A program made the position numbers and the translations under genes. DNA of 30,466 bases from Phaeoceros laevis. Taxonomy: Eukaryota > Anthocerotophyta > Anthocerotopsida > Notothyladales. The notes under the pieces were generated by a model. That model worked only from the letters and a program-made list of their open reading frames with translations. It made no database searches and was not told where the DNA came from. Each line of letters begins with the position of its first letter. The first letter of the stretch is position 1. The DNA lies in contig JBNGIQ010009445.1 of NCBI GenBank assembly GCA_049999765.1, positions 153,596 to 184,061 of the forward strand, in the 5' to 3' direction. This document shows, piece after piece, positions 21,025 to 30,466 of the stretch.

Positions 21025-21823
21025 TGTGAAAACCCGTTCCTTGGCAGCAAGGGCTACATTTGCATGCACTTCCTCCGCTGGAGTGCCGAAGTCCTTCGAG
21101 CTGAGAGGCCCCTTGGAGCGGGGTCCGACCAGCGGATCGAAGCCTCAACGACCAGGCGGGAGGGCAATTCAAACCAAAGAGCCTGGGTAACCGGGTGGCT
21201 GTCCTTCGGCAGCGAGCACGTTTTGAGTCGTTGGAGAAAGCCACCGGCTGTCTGCACAATCAATTTCGAAAATTCTCTCAACAAACCCGGTGAGGTAAAG
21301 TCGATCATTTAACCACCTTTAACCCCGGCCTGTTCCGTCCAGGAAGGGGATCTGGATCCCTGCTGATGTGCCGATGCAATAACGGACCGTAGGATTTTGT
21401 GCAATTAACAAACAGGCCCGGCTCGTGCAATATGGGGTTAAATAAAAAGATAGGACACTCTCTCTACAATAGGGAGAGAGAGAGTGTTTAAATGGTTTAA
21501 ATTGTGTGGGACGGACGGTGTTGTTCCTTTTAATGAGAGACCGTGAGCGCGCGAGAGGGGCGGGGTAAAATAAAAGCAGTCCTGAGATGGAACCCCAAAT
21601 CTGCCCTTTCCACTGGAAGAACCCAACCACATAGGCTACTCCATTACGTAAAAATTTTTGGTTTAAATTGTTTATATGTCTAACTTGGGTGGAGGGACAG
21701 GTGATTGCCGTCGATGTCGACGGGTTCTACACTAGTGGGGTTAAAAAGAAATTTCGTCATGGTTGGGTACCACCGCTGCCACTATGCAGAACGAGGAGGA
21801 ATCCTTTATTATCTCAGACTGTG
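21025..21823 (-). other. CAP-D3 leader and CAP-D3/DEG8 spacer
   Basis: About 800 bp between the CAP-D3 ATG and the DEG8 stop; both genes are on the minus strand. An 84-codon ORF at 21054-21308 overlaps the CAP-D3 frame start but ends in TAG without joining it. A 74-bp GT-AG intron (21174-21101) could connect them. The segment contains an 11-bp-arm inverted repeat (21455-21487) and two GGTTTAAATTG copies (about 21495 and 21660). The CAP-D3 promoter must lie here. Confidence 0.5.
21455..21487. repeat. Inverted repeat (hairpin), CT/GA-rich
   Basis: Arms ACACTCTCTCT (21455-21465) and AGAGAGAGTGT (21477-21487) are perfect reverse complements around an 11-base loop, upstream of CAP-D3. GA/CT repeats are common in plant core promoters. 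No T-run follows and nothing suggests a terminator. Confidence 0.8.
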
Positions 21824-24433
21824 TCACACCAGGCTTTCTTCTAAAGTGAATGGCAGCTCCACTATCTGGTCGTTGCGCAACACTTTCAATGTGATGTCCT
21901 CACCAACCTGATAGTTGTCCAAGACCTTGGACAGTTCTCCAGCATTCTTAATCTGCTTAAAAGTCCAGATAGAGATGAGTCAAGAGGGGTGAAGCAACTT
22001 GAATAACGAGAGAACTGCAAACGGAGGAACGTTTTGCTTACGCTGGACTCCCCAACTCCCACAACAACGTCACCAAGAACTATGTTTCCAGCCAAACCTC
22101 GCCTTGTGGGTAGAAGTCCTGCTTTTGCAGCAGCGCTGAGACTTGGGACCTGCAACGACAGCTGCAACATGGGTGACTGACCTCCAAGACAGTATATTTT
22201 GGACAGCAAAAGAGCACGCAGTGGTGAACTCACCGTGAGCACCAGAGCACCATTTTTTATGTTCAACTGCCTGGCTACAGCATCAGGTGCCAGTTGCACA
22301 TTCAGTCCAGGTCGCATAACCTGCACAGAAAGTTAAACCATTCTAATCAAACGAAATGAAACTTGGTACTTGTCTGTGGACAGAACAAATTCGACAGGTT
22401 GGTATCCCACCTTGCCGTAGGAGATCAGCTGGGGAACTAGTTTTTTCACTGTGTCGATCGGAATGGCAAAACCTACTCCAGCCGATGTACCTGAAGACCG
22501 GTCATAGGATCCATCAGAGCTTGCATGGTTTGCATTTCATGCAGATCTTGAGTGACCATCTGGATACCCTTAGAAGCTCGAACCTGTTCGAGTGAATATG
22601 GCTGTGTTGACGCCAACGAGATTTCCAAACGAGTCAAGCAGGGGCCCTCCACTGCGAAGAAGGTAACCATGAATGATAAGAAACGTTTTAAGTGCATAAA
22701 GTCTTTCCACCATTGAAAATTTGAATAGGCGTACCTGTTACCAGGATTGATTGCAGCATCAGTCTGTATGCCACCCCCTATTACGACACCAGTCTGACTG
22801 TATATATCTCGGTTCAAACCGCTAACAACCCCCACTGTGAGAGTATGATCGAAGCCAAACGGGTTTCCAATGGCCAGACATCTCTGTCCAACTTTTAGCT
22901 TTGATGAAGTTCCCAGATTTATTGGCCTCAGCAGCTCGACGGGAGCATCTACCTGCAATCTGCATTTAGCTGGTAGCCGACAGCAATATTTTCCACAGAG
23001 CAATCTGTAGCACTAAGCCAGTTGCTTAATGCATTGGTAACTTAGGTCCACGCATCCTTGCCTTGACAACAGCTAGGTCCTTCGCCTTGTCTGCGCCCAC
23101 CAGCGTTGCTTGAAAATTCTTTTGGAACCTGAAAAGCGGTCCAACCTGAGACTACTATGTGGATCTACCAGAACATAGGCCTTTAAGGATTTACAAAACA
23201 TGAACATGGATTCTTGCAACCTGCGGTAGGTAAACAGTTTACAAGAGCTTACCCGTCCGCACCAAGGAGTGTCACACGGGCAACCAATTTGCCAGGGGTT
23301 GTGCTTTGAGAGAGTGCACTTCCAATGACTACAGCAAGACACCACCATTTCACTCAGCTTCACCAAGGCAGCAGATCAACAAACTTCCAAGAGAACAGGA
23401 GGACCACAAACAGCATATGATACACACCGTGATAGTTAGTTAAAATGTGCCCTTGCTCGTCCCAAATTATTCCAGTTCCATTTCCCTCTGGAACCTAGAA
23501 AGATGCGATAGCTCTATTTGTAATCTGACACTTGCACAAAACCAATCTTGTTCGTGATGATCGTGTTCAGCTCACCTCCACCGATCCAGTCATATTCAGC
23601 TGTGGTCGCAGGGTAACATCAAAAATGTTGACTACTGAGTATGTTGTCCTCTCAAAAAGTTCCACCGTCCGCTCCTACCAAGTGTGCAGATATTCGCAGA
23701 TGAAAGCTGTCTGACAACAATAATCAAGTAACCAAACCCTGTCTAGAAATCTCAATGCCTTTTTTATCACAGAATTGAGACGACGAGTCGATGTCAACTC
23801 AAATTGACAAAAGCTTGCTAGCATCTAAGAACAACTACTTCTGCCTCCAGATTCTACACTGGGCCATAGATGTGGCTGTACTCCCTGCATGCTAATACAC
23901 TATGATGGGTAATACTTGTTAGATCTCACCTCATAAGGTGGTAGTCTTCCTGCCGGGGCTACTGGTGGAGTAACCTCCTCAATGTACTTCACAGTTGGAT
24001 CACCCAGAGCCCTTGCTGTTAAGACAGCCCACGCAAAAACTGGTGACTCGAAACAAAAGCTGATGGCACAAAAAAGTGCTGGGCAGCAGCTGGGTCAAAA
24101 TGTACGTTGCCGTTTGAAGCTAATTGGTCGGGACCAGCTTCAACCTTGATACAGTATTACGGTACCTGCGTCTGTTGCACATAATGTTGATGATATTGCT
24201 AGTGCTCCTAAGCCAAACAGCCGTCTGTTGAAGTGCCATATTGCCTGCGAATTTGAGGCCTCCTCGTTGCAACCACTTGAATTGCTACTTCTTTGCTCTT
24301 CCAACGCACTGTTTCTGACGGTTGGTCGAATCGTGGACCGGGGGTGCCTCACAGGTGAAAGTCTCGAAGTGCAGAGTTGAGCAGAGAACATGCAGCGACA
24401 AGCATATTCAAGTGGGACAACGGCTGGTAACAT
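21824..24433 (-). CDS. Thylakoid-lumen Deg protease DEG8
   Basis: Serine endoprotease of the HtrA/Deg family. In Arabidopsis DEG8 acts with DEG5 in the thylakoid lumen on damaged photosystem II protein D1. Twelve coding exons (high to low): 24433-24166, 24015-23930, 23674-23576, 23494-23428, 23328-23253, 23128-23062, 22952-22735, 22651-22584, 22490-22411, 22320-22234, 22149-22042, 21955-21824. They join in phase to 451 residues, close to Arabidopsis (about 448). The N-terminus looks like a transit peptide plus a lumenal twin-arginine signal: [20 protein letters not shown]. The triad is His173 (ILTNYH), Asp216 ([10 protein letters not shown]) and Ser294 (PGNSGGP, whose Ser codon is split by an intron). 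[17 protein letters not shown] and [12 protein letters not shown] are DEG8-like. One PDZ domain follows. Intron 22953-23061 has a GC donor, and the last acceptor is NAGNAG-type. Confidence 0.95.
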
Positions 24434-24917
24434 GGCTGAATATTGAGATGGATCTTCCGGAGAGGGATTCCAGACGCCGGTGAACAGACAAGGCGTCCTG
24501 CTGTGGTAGAGAATGGCATCAAGCCAGGAGAGCGGTCAAATGAGCTAAGGTGTAGGGTTTTAGGGGGTGTATCTTCACAATAACTGACAGATTGCTTTGC
24601 TTCTAATACATAGATGAGTACGTAATCTGTTGTTCATTCGTTTGTTCTGCACGTAGTCACTGACAGATGCTGCCCTTGCCGGTGTTTTCCAGGATACTGC
24701 CAGTGTAGGTAGACCTGGAGTCCTGGACATAACATAGCAGCTGGATACGCCGTAGGGATTCTAGTGCCGCGTGAAAGCAGATAGGAAAACCTCGAATTCC
24801 GAGTAAGGGAAAAGTCCAGTCATAAAGAAGCTGAGCCTGAGGTATTTAAACGGAGGCACGCTTTTACGGAACTGCCGCCCGCCCCTGCTCTAGCGAGCCA
24901 CTGTGCCCAAGGAAACT
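24434..24917. promoter_or_regulatory. Divergent promoter region, DEG8 and ATI-like gene
   Basis: The 484 bp between the ATG of DEG8 (minus) and the ATG of the ATI-like gene (plus) must hold both 5' UTRs and at least the proximal promoters. A TATA-like GGTATTTAAACGG lies at about 24840-24852, about 70 bp before the ATI-like ATG, which is a sensible distance. No clear TATA was found for the DEG8 side. The short spacing suggests shared control, but that is inference. Confidence 0.55.
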
Positions 24918-26331
24918 ATGGCCGACGTCAATAGCGACAGTGAAGACACTTCCGCCCGGACGCAACAGGAATGGGAGGTAGTATCCCTTTCAGCGTCTGG
25001 CATGTCAGCCGCCTCGGCTCCAGCCTCCGCAGATGATAGTCCTGCTCTTACAGCATCCGGTATGAGCGAAACTACCTCCGACTTGCCAGGGGTTACTGCC
25101 TCGCTGCTGCACTCGCAACATTTCTTGGCCCCTTACACTTCACAGCCCGACAAGAAGGGGATCTATCCACCGAGCGCAGGGGAAGTAGCTGCCACTGGCT
25201 CGGAGGGGCCCTCATCAGAAGAGCCGAAGGAATTGGAACTCGACTTCGGACGAGGGGCTGAGTCACAGTATGCACAATTGTTTGGCCCGGGTTGGATCGA
25301 GGCCATCTCTAACCGTGCCATCTCACCCGGTGATAGCAGCATCACCATAGAAAGTGTGAACATCAGCGAGTTCCAACTGAAGCCGCCTTCAGTGGAGGCA
25401 GAGCTCGGTGAGGAAAACGTTGATGTGCAATCTCCTAACATGTCTTCCTCTGTGATGACTTCTGCTGCTTCGGTGGCCAGCGACTTGGGCGTGGAGAAGA
25501 GCGATGGCCAAGCGCTTGAGGAAGAGCACTCATGTGTAGCAGAAGAGGCAGGAGATTCATGGACAAGAGACTTTCTTGTCTTCAATCAGGAGGGTCTCAA
25601 TTCAACCGGTGGTGCAGAGGATGAAGGGGAGGGTGAAAAGGAGGAACATGCACAGGAGGAGGCGGAGGAGCTGCCCAACGTTAGGACCACCGGCGCTGCA
25701 ACGTCTTTGACCAAAGAACACGCATACGAAGGATGGTGGAAGCGCAAAGCAACACTTTGGCTGGTGCAGGCTCGGCAGGCCAACAGTATCTGGTCTTTTG
25801 CATTGGCTGCAGCGGTCATGGGATTGGTGCTTCTGGGGCAACGATGGCATCGGGAACGTTGCCAGAATCAACAGCTTCGTTTGCAGCTTTACTCAAGAGA
25901 AGATGTGAGGCCCTTCCCTGCTGCTGCCATGGATATGTTGATGATTATGGTGATTCTGAAAATACTTGAAATGCAAGATGCCTCGTCGATTGTTTTCTTC
26001 ATTTGTTCCGAGCAACGAAATGCAACTGTTTTGTCTCAAGTTGCAAGGACCCGAGGAACAGGAGTGGTTGTCTGCGACTTGTTGCTTGTACTCCTCATAG
26101 GTCACCTGGTGTTCCCCGTACTGACTAAGAACTGGCAGTTAGGGGTTGTATTTGCAAATGCGTATCTAATATGTTATCAGAGCTGTGAAAACATGCACCT
26201 TTCTGAGCTTTTGGTGTGGCATGTGTGCGATACAGAGAATATCAGAACTTCTGCGCCAGGTGAAGGATCTGTCTGAGCGGCGGCGTGTTCACCTGATTCG
26301 ATCAGGTTCTTATGGTGGCCTGCTAAATTGA
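24918..26331 (+). CDS. ATG8-interacting protein (ATI1/ATI2-like)
   Basis: Plant membrane protein of the ATI family, which binds ATG8 and marks ER- or plastid-derived bodies for selective autophagy in Arabidopsis. Two coding exons, 24918-25904 and 26236-26331, joined in phase 0, give 360 residues. The ATG at 24918 (MADVNSDSED) is chosen because the frame upstream has only a GTG and because the family begins MAD and soon reaches EWEVVSL, seen here at residues 18-24. That WEVV is an ATG8-interacting motif (W-x-x-V). A long acidic, disordered middle follows. Near the C-terminus are WWKR (about 273), one membrane span (about 290-307) and GQRWHRERC, all family hallmarks. The exon-2 tail ending SGSYGGLLN also fits the family. 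DEG8 lies head-to-head upstream. Confidence 0.88.
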
Positions 26332-26740
26332 GTGCAGCTGGAGCTACTCATGGTACCATGTCTGCGGATGCGACACTCTTTCGCTTGGTTGGTTGGTAGC
26401 TGGGCGGCCGGCCAGCCAATTAGCTAAGCAGCTAGCTAGCTAGCTGTGTGGCTTGATTTGTTCTGCTTCCCCAGATTTGCCACGGTTACTGTATGGTGAC
26501 CATTCCTATGACGACGAAAACAGACAGGGCGAGGATGATTTGTAAATACCTAGTCCCTCAGCTCCTTGTTAGTAGGTAGCTTCTACCCTGATCAGACCGC
26601 TTGCTGGTGGCAACTTTCCAGGTTGACACGTCGTCCTGTCTATCCTTCTTAATTGTGTTAATGAACTTGGAGAAAAATAGCGTGCAGTGGAAACAAACTA
26701 TCAGAGACTCGTTTACATGAAAGAGGGCGACCTTCCATTC
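26332..26740. other. Convergent 3' spacer
   Basis: 409 bp between the convergent ends of the ATI-like gene and the membrane-protein gene; it holds both 3' UTRs. A (GCTA)n palindromic run lies at 26431-26445. No ORF of note. Confidence 0.6.
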
Positions 26741-27394
26741 TCAGCTGCATAAAACAGTGGCGAAGGAGGACACTGTAACACCAAAAAGGATTGCTAAAAA
26801 AAAGGTGAACAAGAGCCATTTCCTCTTGAATTTGTTCACGTAGTCTTCAGTGGGCTCCTGGTACCTCACTTCAAAATCCACCTCAGGTATGGCATTGGAG
26901 GAGATCCCCTTCATAGCCCTGAGCTTGTCGTTGGCCAGGCCCAGAGTAAGTTTATGGCACCTTCTCTGGTACTTGAAGCCGTTGATCACTCTCAAAGTCT
27001 GCGACATGGCAATGTAAAACATGATACAAGCCAGGAAGAAAACCGAGATAGCAGTCCACGAGTGGTGGCAGTGCATTCGAGGGGCTTGGACGACTCCCAC
27101 AAACAGGATGGCAACGAAGATGAAGAAGTAGCCGAAAAGCTGCCACAATTTCTTCTTTTGTACATCCACCTGCTCCTTCTTCTCCATAGTCTTTTCGAAG
27201 TGTGCGTGGATGATAGACTGCAGAGCCTGGACAGCAGCATCCTTGCTGGCCACCGCCGTGTTGTCGAGTTGAGTCACGGAGGAGATGTCCAGGTCGTCCA
27301 TGTTGTAGGCACGGTGGTCAACAGATTCGCCTTCACTGGACACCAGCTTTTCGGAGTGCCACTGTTCTTCAAATCTGGGATTCATATTCGCCAT
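26741..27394 (-). CDS. Conserved plant transmembrane protein, three spans
   Basis: Single-exon ORF of 217 residues. I recognise the pattern of an uncharacterised plant membrane-protein family but have no name for it. The N-terminal 80 residues are soluble and end in a charged KTMEKKEQVDVQKKKLW stretch that could form a short coiled coil. Predicted spans lie at about 84-104, 113-134 and 193-214. Between spans 2 and 3 is a conserved-looking basic segment, INGFKYQRRCHKLTLGLA, followed by an acidic loop. The HCHHSW between spans 1 and 2 could bind metal, but this is speculation. No signal peptide was seen. The start MANMNPRFEE is the first ATG in the frame. Its 3' end faces the ATI-like gene. Confidence 0.75.
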   Translation of the reverse strand: MANMNPRFEEQWHSEKLVSSEGESVDHRAYNMDDLDISSVTQLDNTAVASKDAAVQALQSIIHAHFEKTMEKKEQVDVQKKKLWQLFGYFFIFVAILFVGVVQAPRMHCHHSWTAISVFFLACIMFYIAMSQTLRVINGFKYQRRCHKLTLGLANDKLRAMKGISSNAIPEVDFEVRYQEPTEDYVNKFKRKWLLFTFFLAILFGVTVSSFATVLCS

Positions 27395-27659
27395 CGTAGA
27401 AATTCCTCAGTCGCTGACTTCAAAATCTTGAGGGGAAGAAACTGAGCCCGAGATGCTGTGAAAGGAACAAACCAGGCTTTCTGATGAGGCCCAGACATAG
27501 AAACATGGGCATCTCAATGCAAATACTGTCGGGAGGAAGGATACGCCTACAGAAAAGCAAATAGCATCTTAAACCACCTCAGCTACTACCAAAACTCCAG
27601 TTGAAGGAAGCTGCTGTCCTATGCACCAGAGCTACCAATTCGCCTAGCTGTGCAACCTC
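27395..27659 (-). other. 5' flank of the three-span membrane-protein gene
   Basis: Probably leader and proximal promoter of the membrane-protein gene. No TATA box or other element could be defined with confidence. Confidence 0.4.
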
Positions 27660-28113
27660 TCACAAGATTGGTGAGGCACTTCGCTCAGGATCCCTCCGCA
27701 TTTTTGAAATCCCACGTCGGTGCGAGACTTTGAACCAAGAGGGCGAGGGGAGGCACTGATCATCACCTGCACCTCTAAATGGCCGCCAGAAGACGCCATC
27801 ATGGCCACTGGATTGTAACGGCGGAAGTGCATCTGCCCACGAGCTGAATGCACCCAGTAGAGGCGTGACAGGGCAGTTGAAGACCACCAATGGCCGCTCC
27901 CTGTTGGGCATGTCTGCCAGGATCTTCTTGTACGGCGCAATAAATTGTGGCCTCCGAGCTCTGAGCCTTATCATAGCCTCTCAACGTCGAGAAGGCAGTT
28001 AATCCTCGATCGCTTGGTGCGTTAGGACTGTTACGCAAATACATTTCATGAAACGATGCAGCTAACCGCCGATCGAACTTCCCGGGGTTCATCATGCCGA
28101 CCCTAAAAAACAC
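27660..28113 (-). pseudogene. Uncharacterised ORF broken by a frameshift
   Basis: Two minus-strand frames overlap. The upstream one (from an ATG near 28095) reads MMNPGKFDRRLAASFHEMY and continues to STLRGYDK. The downstream one picks up with IRLRARRPQFIAPYKKILA and reads VVFNCPVTPLLGAFSSW. The composition changes from protein-like to odd when the first frame is followed past about 27970 and when the second is followed back beyond it. This suggests one coding sequence with a one-base shift near 27960-27980. I recognise no family. It could be a pseudogene, a sequencing error, or chance. Confidence 0.3.
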
Positions 28114-28320
28114 AAATGCTTCCTCGAATTTCGAGGGCCCAATGTAGCCCCCACCACCCGCCCAAAATTACTCAAAGAATCAACTTTCCATCCGTTTCTT
28201 CCTACCTACCTGCGACTACCACAAAAAATAGGCGAGCAAAATTTTTGGCACAGACGCAGACATCTGTACCGGTACATCTACCATCGCTGGGGAACCCTCA
28301 ACAGAAACAGTCACACATCA

Positions 28321-30466
28321 TTATTGCGTGACATAGGGAGACAGAGCTTGCTTCTCAGCCTCGGGAAGCGCTCCTAATAGTGGGTGCATCTGATCTCCAT
28401 ACTGTGACAGCAATTGCGCTATGGCCTTCCCAATGCCTGCTTTCACCTCGTCTGTGGTGTCTGCTGAGGCAACAACGTGTGCAAAAATGGGCACCAGGTT
28501 GGGAACCAAGGGTAGGATCTGCCAGGAAACAGATAATGTGAGGAAAAAGCTGACGAGTCCTAGTGGAACTAAGCACGTCAAGAGAAAGAGATTACCTCCG
28601 GGTGAGATGCAAAAATTAAGTTACACACACAACCATAAACTACACTTGCTTCTTCGAAGTCCTCTTTCAAAGGAAGTGAGTTGATAAAAACTCGTAAGAC
28701 CTGAAGGCACAGAGTGTTACTCCAGTCGTCCAGTATCGCAAGAACATACATCTTAAGTAGCACGTGACAAGAGCAACTTACCTGATCCAAAGGGAGAGCA
28801 TGTGGGTGTGCCCCAATCATGCGGGCGACAGCTCCAGCTGCGTTATCTCTTACTGCGTTGTCAGTTTCTCCCTCGCCAAACAGAGGATGCAGCCCCACGA
28901 GAATATGATTGTAATATCTTGAGGTTAGTAAAGGAATTTTGCCATCTCATCAGTATTGCATGTCACCCGAAACACTAAAAACTTAAGGACAGCTGCAGGC
29001 CTGGATACTGTACAGCCTTCTCTCCGCCGTTCTTAGAGAGCTCGCCAACACAAAAAGCAGCATTTCGACGATTAGTTGCTTCGGGTGAGGTCAGCTCCTT
29101 CAAAGCTACGGGCATGACAATCTGTTGACACCACCAACAGAGATAATAGCTTCATTACGGCACCAGGAGGCTGGAGGAACTACTTGAAATCATAGAAAGG
29201 TTGGCATATTTGCTTGAAGAACCCACCCTGCAGGTACTCCAAAGCTAAGAAGGTTGGTACTCACATCAATGTAAGGCTCAAAAGCAGAACCAATCTCCCT
29301 GGCCACTTCAGCTAAGCATGCAACAGCCATGGTTCTATCATTGCTAGGACGAGTCGGTTTCTGCATCATGTTCGAGCCATAAAAATGTTTCAAAATGTTT
29401 CAAAAGCACAAAGCTCACTCTAAGAACAGAGAAAAGTACATCACTGGGGATAACTTATGTTGCAGTAGTGGCCTAGAGACCTCAATTCAGATGAGCATGA
29501 AAAACATGTGCATGCATGAAGTACTTACTGCAAACTTCATGAGCGCCTCAAAATGCGTCCGGAAAAGAGGTTCATATGCAGCACCCAAGCAGGCACCCAG
29601 AGCTGGTAAAAGATCAGTGACAGAATCCATCAACACATCATCATGCTCAGCATCTTCATCATCACCCTCGCCATCAGTGTCTCCAGTTTGCTGACAAACG
29701 GCACCCTCCTTAAGCAACAGCAGTGTTGCTTCTGATAGAGGCTGGATATCTGAAAAGAACATGCATAATACATGAGAGCCCATTATTACAACACAGTAAG
29801 AGTGTGAAGTCGAGCACAAGGTAGGTTCACGCACATGGTTCCAAAATGCTGACATGGACTGATTTGATGACATCGACAATGCTGGCACAAAGCCTGGGCT
29901 ACTGTCTCCTTGTCATCATCCTCGGCCAGAGTCTGCAGGTATTTCTTCATGATGGTATCTGCAGAAGTGAAGAACAAGAAGCTCGCTTACGTGCCTAATG
30001 AAGGATTGAAGCGGGAAAAAGGACCTCCATGATCTGCAGTTTATACTGATACACACCAAAGACATGCTTGACTTCAGGAGTTACACCCTGCAGAGAGATT
30101 GTTCCCCAAAAATTGGTCAGACGTAGCCCACTTAGTCATTAACCACTATCATTTGCATTCCAGAAACATCCATGGACTGCTTGAAGAGTGTATTCTTACA
30201 TTAGTGCTGGGGAAGGCAGCCTGTGTGGCAGTCAAGAGGTCTGCAGAATAATCCACAACACAGTAAGTCCACTACCAAGACCTAGGGAACAAACTTCTCG
30301 AAATGATGGAACTTATTTGCCCTCAATATCAAGAACAAGCTTCTGGTAACCATACAGTTAGGCATACCCATCCATTATTTTCGGAGGAACGGAACTTACG
30401 TTGAAGCGCAATAACAGCCTGCAATCTAACATCCTCATGGAAGTAAGAACTATGCTTTTCCAGAAC
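28321..30466 (-). CDS. Importin-4-like nuclear import receptor (IMB4), C-terminal part, 5' truncated by window
   Basis: Karyopherin-beta HEAT-repeat receptor that carries cargo into the nucleus. Ten coding exons in the window (high to low): 30466-30400 (partial), 30240-30200, 30087-30057, 29958-29835, 29749-29529, 29360-29265, 29121-29009, 28917-28782, 28700-28596, 28518-28321. Joined, they give about 376 residues, roughly the last third of a plant importin-4. Family landmarks: EDDDKETVAQA, HDDVLMDSVTDLLPA, NDRTMAVACLAEVA, TNRRNAAFCVGELSKNGGE, VRDNAAGAVARMI and LPLKEDFEEA. One apparent extra base in the A-run at 29889-29891 breaks the frame within the exon 29958-29835. The intron 29008-28918 looks U12-type. 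Exons of 31 and 41 nt are very small. The start lies beyond the window. Confidence 0.9.

Noticed and set aside
26165-26185. TGTTATCAGAGC, resembling a tRNA-Met primer binding site, in the ATI-like intron
   Set aside because: No LTR-like TG...CA segment precedes it and no retroelement coding follows; a 12-base near match is likely chance.
1-30466. CRISPR arrays, bacterial operons, tRNA and rRNA genes
   Set aside because: None seen. The repeats are microsatellites or single duplications without regular spacers, genes are intron-bearing plant genes, and no cloverleaf was recognised by eye.

Overview
This window is nuclear DNA from a land plant. It has GT-AG introns of about 80-330 bp and recognisable plant gene families: a GRAS regulator, condensin-II CAP-D3, the thylakoid-lumen protease DEG8, an ATG8-interacting protein, a plant three-span membrane protein and importin-4. 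Simple repeats are abundant and there is a decayed Copia-type retroelement. I cannot name the species from sequence alone. The compact introns and long GC-rich leader would fit a seed-free plant, but that is a guess. There is one 100-N assembly gap at 9334-9433.

Layout. 1-3000: AT-rich, gene-poor, with retroelement debris and small tandem duplications. 3000-8031: GC-rich flank and leader of the GRAS gene, with microsatellites, a G-quadruplex motif and upstream ORFs. 8032-10592: GRAS gene (+), interrupted by an artefactual gap. 10593-14941: GRAS 3' flank and intergenic DNA containing a decayed copy of the last DEG8 exon. 14942-21024: CAP-D3 (-), ten coding exons. 21824-24433: DEG8 (-), twelve coding exons. 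24918-26331: ATI-like gene (+), head-to-head with DEG8. 26741-27394: three-span membrane protein (-). 27660-28113: frameshifted ORF (-). 28321-30466: C-terminal third of an importin-4 gene (-), running off the window end.

Exon models were built by eye from splice sites, phase continuity and remembered family sequences. Phase closes at every junction, apart from one single-base frameshift in importin-4. The genes have unrelated jobs: development, chromosome condensation, photosystem proteolysis, plastid/ER autophagy and nuclear import. The only suggestive pairing is DEG8 and the ATI-like gene, which share a roughly 480-bp intergenic region and both concern plastid protein turnover.

I did not find a new multi-gene system. 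The points most worth a second look are a sequencing-adapter remnant at the gap, two GC-AG introns, a candidate U12-type intron, a one-base frameshift in importin-4, a polyglutamine insertion inside the GRAS domain, and the DEG8 exon copy.
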